Shown: one piece after another, positions 8,304 through 16,188 of the stretch | Position numbering within the stretch: the first letter of the stretch is position 1 | Layout of the letters: each line of letters starts with the position of its first letter | Assembly: GCA_029248265.1 (NCBI GenBank) | Contig: JAQWJQ010000245.1 | Location: 1-34,372 of the forward strand | Length of the DNA stretch: 34,372 nt | DNA from: Planctomycetota bacterium | GTDB lineage: Bacteria; Planctomycetota; UBA1135; GCA-002686595 | Direction: 5' to 3' | Translations under genes and position numbers: made by a program | The notes under the pieces: model-generated | Told to the model about the DNA's origin: nothing | Seen by the model: only the letters and a program-made list of their open reading frames with translations | The model's database searches: none

Positions 8304-9163
8304 GCGGTCCCCCCTCGCTCGCCGAGGCGGCGGGGGCGTGCCTCGGTGGCGGGACAGACGCCGCCGTGACGGCGACGACGGTCCGCGCGGCGGTCGCCGC
8401 CGTGGTCCGCGCGGGGGACCTGCACCTCGACCTCCTCGGGCAGATCCCGTCGTCGGAGGTGGGCCGTAAGTCCTCTCGCCGCGATCTCGTGACGGCCGCG
8501 GACGTCGGCGCTGAGCGGCTCATCGTGGAGCAGCTGAGGGGCCTGGGGGACGGGGCGGCCATCGAGGCCGAGGAGGAGACCTCGGACGAGGTCTCGGAGG
8601 GCCTCCGGTGGTTCCTCGACCCCCTCGATGGCACCGTGAATTTCGTGCACTGCATCCCGAACTTCAGCGTCTCGCTTGCGCTGTATCGTGGGCCCGTGCC
8701 GATCTTCGGCGTGGTCCACGCGCCCCGCCTCGGCGAGACGTTCGTGGCGGCGGCGGGTGCGGGTGCCTGGCTCCTCGAGGCGGGGCGTGCCGCGCAGCGC
8801 CTGGTGACGAGCTCGACCTCGGACCTCTCCGAGGCGATCCTCGCCACGGGCTTCCCGTATCGACGGGGGGAGCTCAAGAACTCCAACCTCGAGAACTTCG
8901 GACGCTTCTTCTACGACGTCCGGGGGCTGCGGCGGCTCGGCTCCGCTGCCCTTGACCTCGCCTACGTCGCCGCGGGGCGGCTGGACGGCTTCTGGGAGCT
9001 GCACCTCTCCCCGTTTGACGTGGCCGCCGGAGCGCTGCTCGTCCGGGAGGCCGGTGGAGTGGTCGAGGACCTCGCTGGGGGCGAGGATTGGCTCCGGGGC
9101 GGGGAGATCCTGGCCTGCGCTCCCGGGTTGCGTGACCCCATGTCGACCCGCCTGGAACGGTGA
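8300..9163 (+). CDS. Inositol-monophosphatase family phosphatase (possibly histidinol-phosphatase)
   Basis: 287 residues from a GTG that overlaps the dacB stop (GTGA), with AAGGGAG seven bases upstream. It is a Mg-dependent sugar-phosphate phosphatase of the IMPase/FBPase superfamily. Metal-site motifs are the acidic EEE (91-93), WFLDPLDGTVNF (104-115, Asp107 and Asp110), and near the C-terminus LGSAALDLAYVAAGRLDG followed by SPFDVAAG. The last motif usually reads PWDxAAG; Phe replaces Trp here. The substrate cannot be set from sequence: inositol-1-phosphate, histidinol phosphate (HisN type), or 3'-phosphoadenosine phosphate are candidates. Coupling to dacB is genomic and not an evident pathway link. 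Confidence 0.9.
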   Translation: MSGPPSLAEAAGACLGGGTDAAVTATTVRAAVAAVVRAGDLHLDLLGQIPSSEVGRKSSRRDLVTAADVGAERLIVEQLRGLGDGAAIEAEEETSDEVSEGLRWFLDPLDGTVNFVHCIPNFSVSLALYRGPVPIFGVVHAPRLGETFVAAAGAGAWLLEAGRAAQRLVTSSTSDLSEAILATGFPYRRGELKNSNLENFGRFFYDVRGLRRLGSAALDLAYVAAGRLDGFWELHLSPFDVAAGALLVREAGGVVEDLAGGEDWLRGGEILACAPGLRDPMSTRLER

Positions 9164-9337
9164 TTCACGGCCCTCGCGCCCATGACAGCGATAAGCCGAG
9201 GCTCTCGCTCGCCAGATTCCCGGTCCATGTGTCTTGAGCCTGGGTCGTCCTGCCGCAGAATAGTCGGCCTCGCGCTTCCGCGGGGACCCTCAGGGCCCCT
9301 CCGGGGGATGCCCTCCGATCCAACCCAGACACAAGTC

Positions 9338-9937
9338 ATGGCCTCGCTCATCAACCAGAAAGCTCCCGCCTTCACCGCGCCCGCCGTCATGCCTGACGGC
9401 ACGACCAAGGAGATTAGTCTCTCCGACTACGCGGGCAAGTACGTCGCGCTCGTCTTCTACCCCAAGGACTTCACCTTCGTCTGCCCCTCGGAGCTGATCG
9501 CCCTTGACCACAAGTGCGCCGAGCTCGCTGACAAGAACACCGTGATCCTCGGCGTCAGCATGGACGACGCAGAGACCCACGCCAAGTGGCGTGAGACGGC
9601 CATCAACGACGGCGGCATCGGCGCGCTGCAGTACGCCCTGATCGCTGACGACGCCAAGAAGGTCTCCGAGGCCTACGACGTGGTCCACGAGGCCTCCGGC
9701 TTCAGCTACCGGGCCACCTTCCTGATCGACAAGGACGGCGTCGTGCAGAGCGCCACCCACAACAACCTCCCGCTCGGGCGCAGCATGGACGAGCTGGTCC
9801 GCATGGTGGACGCCCTCCAGTTCCACGAGGAGAACGGTGAGGTCTGCCCCGCCAACTGGCAGCCGGGCAAGGCCGGCATGCAGGCCACCGCTGAGGGCGT
9901 CAAGTCCTACCTTCAGGAGCACGCCTCCTCGCTCTGA
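9338..9937 (+). CDS. Typical 2-Cys peroxiredoxin (AhpC/Prx1 type)
   Basis: 199 residues. It reduces hydrogen peroxide and organic hydroperoxides in the cytoplasm. The peroxidatic Cys49 sits in FYPKDFTFVCPSELIALD and the resolving Cys170 in GEVCPANWQPG, the arrangement of obligate-dimer 2-Cys peroxiredoxins; a further Cys is at 60. The ATG at 9338 gives the family N-terminus (MASLINQKAPAF); an in-frame upstream extension to 9182 does not look like protein. Codon use is strongly biased to C-ending codons, as expected of a highly expressed gene. It stands alone: 174 bases precede it with only a weak TTGAGC (9234-9239) and no convincing -10, and a strong terminator follows. No thioredoxin reductase or AhpF neighbour is present. 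Confidence 0.95.
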   Translation: MASLINQKAPAFTAPAVMPDGTTKEISLSDYAGKYVALVFYPKDFTFVCPSELIALDHKCAELADKNTVILGVSMDDAETHAKWRETAINDGGIGALQYALIADDAKKVSEAYDVVHEASGFSYRATFLIDKDGVVQSATHNNLPLGRSMDELVRMVDALQFHEENGEVCPANWQPGKAGMQATAEGVKSYLQEHASSL

Positions 9938-9984
9938 GATCGCCAGCGCGCCTGCCCTGGCGGGCGCGGCGAGGTGACCGGAAG

Positions 9985-10027
9985 GACGGGTCCCGGCCTC
10001 AACCAGGCCGGGACCCGTCTATTTTGT
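9985..10027 (+). terminator. Intrinsic terminator of the peroxiredoxin gene
   Basis: A perfect 15-base-pair stem (9985-9999 with 10005-10019) closes a five-base CAACC loop and is followed at once by a T-rich run (TATTTTGTTG). It begins 47 bases after the peroxiredoxin stop and isolates that gene from the uvrA operon. Confidence 0.92.
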
Positions 10028-10100
10028 TGTCTCCCGGGGCCTCTGACGGGATGCGTCATTTCGCCGACCATCTGCGGCTGGTGCCTGTGACGTCCGCTGG

Positions 10101-10106
10101 TATCCT
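10101..10106 (+). promoter_or_regulatory. Possible -10 element of the uvrA operon
   Basis: TATCCT in the 190-base region between the terminator and uvrA, about 100 bases before the ATG. No good -35 hexamer and no recognisable LexA palindrome were found nearby, so damage induction cannot be claimed from the sequence. The rest of this region shows no small gene or RNA that I can support. Confidence 0.25.
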
Positions 10107-10209
10107 GATCGGCTTCAACTCGCGCGTGGCAAGTCGCCTTTGACCCTCCGGTCGACCTCATGGGGGCGCCCCGCCCGGTCTTGCCACTGCCCACCCCGCC
10201 GCAGCTCAG

Positions 10210-13200
10210 ATGCCGTCTCGCCCTCACGCTTCCTCGACGATCAAGTCGGACGCAGGCGAGATCGTGATCCGGGGGGCGCGTCAGAACAACCTGCAGTCGG
10301 TCGACGTGACGCTCCCGCGAGGGGCCCTCGTCGCCGTGACCGGTGTGTCCGGCTCGGGCAAGTCCTCCCTGGCGTTCGACACCCTGTTCCGAGAAGGGCA
10401 GCGTCGCTTCCTGGAGACGCTCTCTGCGTATGCTCGTCAGTTCCTGGGTGGCCTGCAGAAGCCCGACGTGGACTCGATCGAGGGGCTCTCGCCTGCGATC
10501 GCGGTGGACCAGAAGAGCATCGCGCGAGGGAACCGCTCGACCGTCGGGACCCTGACGGAGGTGGTCGCCCACCTCCGCGTGCTCTACGCTCGCGCGGGCG
10601 TGGCCCACAGCCCGTGGTGCGACCTCCCGGTGGAGTCACGGACGCCTGAGGCGGTGGTGCAGGAACTCCTCTCCGCCCACGCGGGTCAGAAGCTCGTGGT
10701 CGCGGCGCCCCTGATCAAGGACCGGAAGGGCTCCTTCCGCGCGCTCTTCCAGGACCTCCAGCGCCGCGGCTTTGTCCGGGCCCGGGTCGACGGGGAGATC
10801 GTGCGCCTCGAGGAGGCGCCGGAGCTTGAGCGCTACAAGCGGCACACCGTGGAGGTCATCGTCGACCGCCTGAAGCCGGACGCGGCGGAGCCGGGTCGGC
10901 TCAGGGACGCCGTCGAGCAGGCGCTCGAGCTGGGCGGCGGCGAGGTCGTCGCCATCGGGACCTCGGACGAGCGGACCTGGTCGACGCAGCGCGTCTGCCC
11001 GGAGACCGGGCGTGAGCTTCCGGAGCTGGAGCCGCGGCTCTTCTCGTTCAACTCCCCTCACGGGGCCTGCGGAGCCTGCGCGGGGCTCGGGGTGCTGAAG
11101 GCGCCCTCGGAGGCGGCGGTCGTCAGGGACCCCGCGCTGACGCTCCGGGAGGGCGCGCTCGCCGTGACCAAGGCCGCCGGGACGGGGCTGCTGTTCCCGA
11201 ACGTTGACTTTGAGTTCCTGGAGCGCGTGGGTGAAGCGGCGGGCTTCGACCTCGACACACCCTGGGGCGAGATGTCCCCCAAGGCTCGCCGCCTGGTCCT
11301 CGAGGGGACCGGTGAGAAGCGGTACCGGGACGCCTTCAAGTGGAACGGCCAGCGCTCGCGCGGCCAGGGGAGCTGGAACCGGGTCTACCATGGCGTCCTC
11401 GGCAACCTCCGTCGGGCACTCGCGAAGGGCTCCCGCCGCAAGATGGTGGAGCGGTTCCTCTCGGAGCAGGTCTGCCCGGAGTGCGATGGCTCTCGGATCA
11501 ACCTCTTCGCCCGCCACGTACGGTTCGGCGGGCTCCGCTTCTCGGACCTCACCTCGGGGCCGGTCTCCGAGCTGGTGGAGCGGCTCAACGGCGCGGAGCT
11601 GACCAAGCGCCAGGCGCGCATCGCGCGGGACCTCCTCCTCGAGATCGACCGGCGGGCGCGCTTCCTCGTGGACGTCGGCCTCGGCTACCTCACCCTGGAT
11701 CGCGGCGCGGACACGCTCTCGGGCGGGGAGGCGCAACGGATCCGCCTGGCCGCCCAGCTGGGCGCCGGGCTCCAGGGCGTGTTGTACGTCCTCGATGAGC
11801 CGTCGATCGGCCTCCATGCACGGGACCACGACCGCCTCCTCGGCGCCCTCGCCAACCTGCGAGACGCAGGCAACAGCGTGGTGATCGTGGAGCACGACGA
11901 GTCCACGCTCCGGAGCGCGGATTGGCTGATCGATGTGGGGCCCTCGGCAGGGAGCCGCGGCGGGGAGATCGTGGCCGCAGGTCCGCCTGCGGAGGTGGCC
12001 CGCTCGGGGGTCGACACTCCGACGGGCCGACTCTTGCGGGGGGAGATCGTGATCCCCGCGCCGGAAGAGCGGCGCACCGGCACGGGGAAGGCGCTGGAGG
12101 TCAAGGGGGCCTCGGCCTTCAACCTCAAGAGCGTTGATGTCCGCGTCCCCCTCGGCACCCTGACCGCGGTGACGGGGGTCTCCGGCTCCGGGAAGTCGAC
12201 GCTCGTGGACCGGACCCTCAAGCGCGCGGTCCTCCGGCACCTCGAGCGAGAGACCCCTGATCCTGGCGCGCACAAGGCGGTGCGAGGCCTGGAGCACGTG
12301 GACGAGCTGATCTCGATCACGGCCTCACCCATCGGTCGGACGCCCCGCTCCAACCCAGCCACCTACACCAAGATCCTCGGTCCGATCCGGGACCTCTTTG
12401 CGAGCCTCGCGGAGGCAAAGATGCGGGGCTACACGAAGTCGCGCTTCAGCTTCAACGTGGCCGGCGGGCGCTGCGAGGAGTGCCTGGGCGCAGGCGTGAA
12501 GGTGATGGAGCTCCAGTTCTTGAGCCCGGTCACCGTGCCGTGTGAGGAGTGTGGCGGGCGCCGCTTCCAGGAAGAGACGCTGGACGTGCGGTACCGAGAG
12601 CGGTCGATCGCAGACGTGCTCGCGATGACCGTGGAGGAAGCCCACGAGCTCTTCGAGGACCACCCGCTCCTTCGGCGACCGCTCGGGCTGATGATGGACG
12701 TGGGGCTTGGGTACCTGACGCTCGGCCAGCCGTCGCCGACCCTCTCGGGGGGCGAGGCGCAGCGGATCAAGCTGGTGACCCACCTCTCCAAGCGCCCTAG
12801 CGGGCACACGCTGTTCCTGCTGGACGAACCCACCACCGGCCTCCACATGGAGGATGTCGGGCGCCTCGTCGGGGCCTTGCAGCGCCTCGTGGACAAGGGC
12901 CACACGGTGCTGGTGATCGAGCACAACCTCGAGCTGATTCAGGCCGCGGATCACCTGATCGATCTTGGCCCTGCGGGGGGTGAGGGGGGTGGTCAAATCC
13001 TCGGGTGTGGAAGCCCTGAGGAGCTGTCCACACAGGACACACCGACCGGCGAGGCGCTGCGTGAGCTCACCGACCGGCGGCGCTTGAAGACTCGGCCGCT
13101 CCCGCGCTCGACCGCAGTTCAGCAGTCGTCGGAACTCATCGTCGAGGGTGCGCGTACGCACAACCTCAAGGGGGTGAACGTTCAGATCCCCAGGGGCTCG

Positions 13201-16188
13201 TTGACCGTCGTGACGGGGCCGTCCGGGTCAGGGAAGTCATCCCTGGCCCTCGACACCATCTACACCGAGGGGCGCCGCCGCTTCGTGGAATCGCTCTCCA
13301 CCTACGCGCGTCAGTTCCTCGGCACGAAGGACAAGCCCCCCGTCGAGCGCATCGAGGGGCTGGGGCCGTCCGTGGCCGTGGAGGCCTCCACGGTCAAGGG
13401 CCACCCGCGCTCGACGGTCGCCACCACGACCGAGATCCACGACCAGCTGCGCGTGCTCTATGCCAGGGCCGGGGAGGCCCGGTGCCCTGAGCACGGGGAG
13501 GCCTTGCGGCCAGCAGACCCCGGCAAGGTGACACGGGAGATCCTCAAGGCCACGGCCGAGTTGGCTGGGAAGCCGAAGGGGTGGGTCCTCGCACCAGTCC
13601 TCGGGCACTCGGTCGCCATGGGGTCCAGCGCGGAGAGCACCGGGGACCGGCTGCGGGCGCTGGTCCCGAGCTGGACCTCAGCCGGCTTCGTGCGCGTGAT
13701 GATCGACGGCGAGGAGCACCGGCTGGATGCCGAAGACCTGCCCTTCGATGACGCCGAGGCGGTGGACCTGGTCGTGGACCGGGTGAGCTTCTCCACGGCC
13801 TCGCGGGCGCGCATCGCGGACGCGGTCGAGCAAGCCGCCGTGGCCTCCCATGGCCGCGTCTCGGTCCTGATCAAGGGGGGCGCGCGGATCGAGTACAGCA
13901 CCCACGGTGCCTGCACGACCTGTGGCTTCCAGCTGCCGGCCAAGCTCGAGCCCCGGCACTTCTCCTTCAACACCCACGTCGGGGCCTGCCAGAGCTGCGA
14001 CGGGCTCGGGTCGATCTTCCGCGCGGACCCCAGCAAGCTCATCACGGACCCCACACGACCCCTCGCGGACGGCGCCATTGGAGGCAAGCTCGGGCGCTAT
14101 CTGGTCAAGGGGAAGGGCTACTACGAAACGCTCCTGAGGACCGTGGCCAGGTCCCACCGGGTGAACCTCGACAAGCCCGTTGAGAAGCTCTCAGCGAAGC
14201 ACCAGGCCCTCCTGCTCCGCGGGGTGGGCGCGCGCGCGAGCTACGAGGTTCATGTCTCGAAGCAGATGCGGAACTTCGACTTTGACCAGGAGTACACCTC
14301 CGAGTGGAACGGACTCTGCGGCCACATTGACGCCTGGCACGCGAAGACGGACGACCCGGAGTGGGCGGGGATCCTCGAGCGGGTCATGACGCGGCAGACC
14401 TGCCCGGTCTGCGCGGGTGAGCGCCTCGCGCCAGCCTTCCGGAGCGTCCTCGTGGGGCGCAAGCGAATCCCTGAGGTGCTCGGCATGACGGTGGCAGAGG
14501 CCCTCGCGTGGCTCGGCAAGTTGAAGCTCCGGAAGACCGCAGTGACGGCCATGGAGCAGGTCCTGGCGGAGTTGCGGTCGCGCCTCGCTTTGCTCGAGCG
14601 GGTGGGGCTGGGGTACCTGACGCTCGACCGGGCCACCTCCACGCTCTCCGGCGGCGAGGCGAGGCGGGTGCGCCTCTCCGCGAGCCTCGGCTCCGAGTTG
14701 GTCGGGGTCTGCTACGTGCTGGACGAGCCGACGGTGGGCCTCCACCCGCAGGACATCGATCAGCTGGCAGGCGCGCTCGAGGACCTGCGGGACGCAGGCA
14801 ACACGGTCCTCGTGGTCGAGCACGACGCCGAGCTCATGGGGCGGGCCGATCACATCGTCGACATGGGCCCAGGCGCGGGCGTTCTCGGCGGAGAGGTGGT
14901 GGCCTCAGGCCGCCCCGACGAGATCCGTGCCCACCCAACCTCTGGTACTGGCCGCTACCTGCGTGGGGAGGTGAACCTGGGGCGGATCCTCGCCGAGGAC
15001 GCCGCGGTCGAGGACGCCGAGCTCGAGGCGGCCCGCCGGTCGGCCCTGGAGGCGGCCTTCAGCGACGGAGAGGACACCGTATCCCTCAAGGGGGCGAAGG
15101 AACACAACCTGCGGGGCGTGGACCTCGAGGTTCACTTCGGTGAGCTCCTCGGCGTCTGCGGCCCGTCCGGGAGCGGCAAGAGCACGCTCGTGCTCGACGC
15201 GCTCGTCCCCGCGATTCGTGGTGAGGGCGCCGCCGGGCGCTGGAGGAGCGCCTCGGTCCCCGAGGGCACGCGCCTCGCCGTGGTGGATGCCTCGCCCATC
15301 GGCCGAACGCCGCATAGCGTCCCCGCCACCTATGTGGAGCTCATGCCGCACCTGCGGGAGCTCTTCGCCAAGACCCCCGAGGCGCGGATGAAGGGCTTCA
15401 CCCCCTCTAACTTCTCCTTCAATTCCACCAAGGGGCGCTGCGCCGGCTGTGACGGGCGCGGCGCGACGCTGGTGGAGATGCAATTTCTCTCCGACCTCTG
15501 GCTCACCTGCGAGGAGTGCGACGGGTCGCGCTATCAGCCGGAGGTGCTGGAGGTCCGCTATCGCGGCCGCTCGATCGCGGACGTGCTGGCCATGAGCGTG
15601 GACGAGGCCCTGGACTTCTTCGGTGCCGCCCCGGCTCCGCGGCGCATCCTCTCCACCCTGCATGACGTGGGCCTCGGCTACATGTCCCTTGGGCAGTCGT
15701 CGACCACCCTCTCGGGCGGGGAGGCGCAGCGCATCAAGCTCGCGGCGGAGCTCTGGCGAGCAGATTCACCGTCCGGCGTCGCCCAGCGAAGCGTCCTCGT
15801 GCTCGATGAGCCGAGCACGGGCCTCGCGGCGACCGACGTGGAGCACCTGGCGCGTTGCCTTGGTCGGCTCGTCCGTCGGGGGAACGCCGTGGTCGTGATC
15901 GAGCACCACACCGAGTTGCTCGAGGTCTGCGACCGGCTCGTCGAGCTCGGTCCGGGCGGAGGAGAGGCGGGCGGGAAGGTCATCGCGACCGGCCAGCCAC
16001 ACGAGCTGGCCCGCTGCAAGGACTCGGTCACGGGGCGCTGGCTCTCCGTCGCGGACGGGGGTGAGGCCAGGACCGCGTCGCCTGGCGGCGGTGCTGGCGG
16101 CGGGGCTTCGAAGCGGCGCCCCGCGGCGAAGAAGAAGGCGCGGACCGGCCCAAAGAAGAAGGTGGCCTCTCGGAGGGGAGCAAGATGA
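10210..16188 (+). CDS. uvrA: Double-length excinuclease ABC subunit A (two fused UvrA units)
   Basis: 1992 residues, about twice the 940 of E. coli UvrA, in one uninterrupted frame. UvrA is the DNA-damage sensor of nucleotide excision repair and loads UvrB. Unit 1 (about 1-970) has Walker A GVSGSGKS at 45-52 and 656-663, LSGGE signatures at 503 and 845, and Walker B Asp-Glu at 529-530 and 872-873. Unit 2 (about 974-1950) has GPSGSGKS at 1003-1010 and 1651-1658, signatures at 1479 and 1834, and Walker B at 1505-1506 and 1866-1867. All four ATPase sites look intact. Zinc motifs: unit 1 Cys263-Thr266-Cys287-Cys290 (one Cys lost) and Cys755/758/778/781; unit 2 Cys1235/1238/1260/1263 and Cys1744/1747/1767/1770. 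Residues 1951-1992 form a Lys/Arg/Gly/Ala-rich tail. Its stop overlaps the XPB gene. Confidence 0.95.
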   Translation: MPSRPHASSTIKSDAGEIVIRGARQNNLQSVDVTLPRGALVAVTGVSGSGKSSLAFDTLFREGQRRFLETLSAYARQFLGGLQKPDVDSIEGLSPAIAVDQKSIARGNRSTVGTLTEVVAHLRVLYARAGVAHSPWCDLPVESRTPEAVVQELLSAHAGQKLVVAAPLIKDRKGSFRALFQDLQRRGFVRARVDGEIVRLEEAPELERYKRHTVEVIVDRLKPDAAEPGRLRDAVEQALELGGGEVVAIGTSDERTWSTQRVCPETGRELPELEPRLFSFNSPHGACGACAGLGVLKAPSEAAVVRDPALTLREGALAVTKAAGTGLLFPNVDFEFLERVGEAAGFDLDTPWGEMSPKARRLVLEGTGEKRYRDAFKWNGQRSRGQGSWNRVYHGVLGNLRRALAKGSRRKMVERFLSEQVCPECDGSRINLFARHVRFGGLRFSDLTSGPVSELVERLNGAELTKRQARIARDLLLEIDRRARFLVDVGLGYLTLDRGADTLSGGEAQRIRLAAQLGAGLQGVLYVLDEPSIGLHARDHDRLLGALANLRDAGNSVVIVEHDESTLRSADWLIDVGPSAGSRGGEIVAAGPPAEVARSGVDTPTGRLLRGEIVIPAPEERRTGTGKALEVKGASAFNLKSVDVRVPLGTLTAVTGVSGSGKSTLVDRTLKRAVLRHLERETPDPGAHKAVRGLEHVDELISITASPIGRTPRSNPATYTKILGPIRDLFASLAEAKMRGYTKSRFSFNVAGGRCEECLGAGVKVMELQFLSPVTVPCEECGGRRFQEETLDVRYRERSIADVLAMTVEEAHELFEDHPLLRRPLGLMMDVGLGYLTLGQPSPTLSGGEAQRIKLVTHLSKRPSGHTLFLLDEPTTGLHMEDVGRLVGALQRLVDKGHTVLVIEHNLELIQAADHLIDLGPAGGEGGGQILGCGSPEELSTQDTPTGEALRELTDRRRLKTRPLPRSTAVQQSSELIVEGARTHNLKGVNVQIPRGSLTVVTGPSGSGKSSLALDTIYTEGRRRFVESLSTYARQFLGTKDKPPVERIEGLGPSVAVEASTVKGHPRSTVATTTEIHDQLRVLYARAGEARCPEHGEALRPADPGKVTREILKATAELAGKPKGWVLAPVLGHSVAMGSSAESTGDRLRALVPSWTSAGFVRVMIDGEEHRLDAEDLPFDDAEAVDLVVDRVSFSTASRARIADAVEQAAVASHGRVSVLIKGGARIEYSTHGACTTCGFQLPAKLEPRHFSFNTHVGACQSCDGLGSIFRADPSKLITDPTRPLADGAIGGKLGRYLVKGKGYYETLLRTVARSHRVNLDKPVEKLSAKHQALLLRGVGARASYEVHVSKQMRNFDFDQEYTSEWNGLCGHIDAWHAKTDDPEWAGILERVMTRQTCPVCAGERLAPAFRSVLVGRKRIPEVLGMTVAEALAWLGKLKLRKTAVTAMEQVLAELRSRLALLERVGLGYLTLDRATSTLSGGEARRVRLSASLGSELVGVCYVLDEPTVGLHPQDIDQLAGALEDLRDAGNTVLVVEHDAELMGRADHIVDMGPGAGVLGGEVVASGRPDEIRAHPTSGTGRYLRGEVNLGRILAEDAAVEDAELEAARRSALEAAFSDGEDTVSLKGAKEHNLRGVDLEVHFGELLGVCGPSGSGKSTLVLDALVPAIRGEGAAGRWRSASVPEGTRLAVVDASPIGRTPHSVPATYVELMPHLRELFAKTPEARMKGFTPSNFSFNSTKGRCAGCDGRGATLVEMQFLSDLWLTCEECDGSRYQPEVLEVRYRGRSIADVLAMSVDEALDFFGAAPAPRRILSTLHDVGLGYMSLGQSSTTLSGGEAQRIKLAAELWRADSPSGVAQRSVLVLDEPSTGLAATDVEHLARCLGRLVRRGNAVVVIEHHTELLEVCDRLVELGPGGGEAGGKVIATGQPHELARCKDSVTGRWLSVADGGEARTASPGGGAGGGASKRRPAAKKKARTGPKKKVASRRGAR

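Noticed and set aside
9182-9337. N-terminal extension of the peroxiredoxin
   Set aside because: The in-frame upstream stretch is Arg/Ser/Pro-rich, has no family match and no signal peptide. The conserved N-terminus starts at 9338.
10020-10209. LexA or other SOS operator upstream of uvrA
   Set aside because: No clear inverted repeat of the known LexA forms was found by eye. Damage regulation cannot be claimed.
10210-16188. Two adjacent uvrA genes merged by a lost stop codon
   Set aside because: The linker near 960-975 is smoothly in frame, both halves keep intact motifs, and they have diverged from each other. A true fused gene is more likely than a recent fusion or assembly error.
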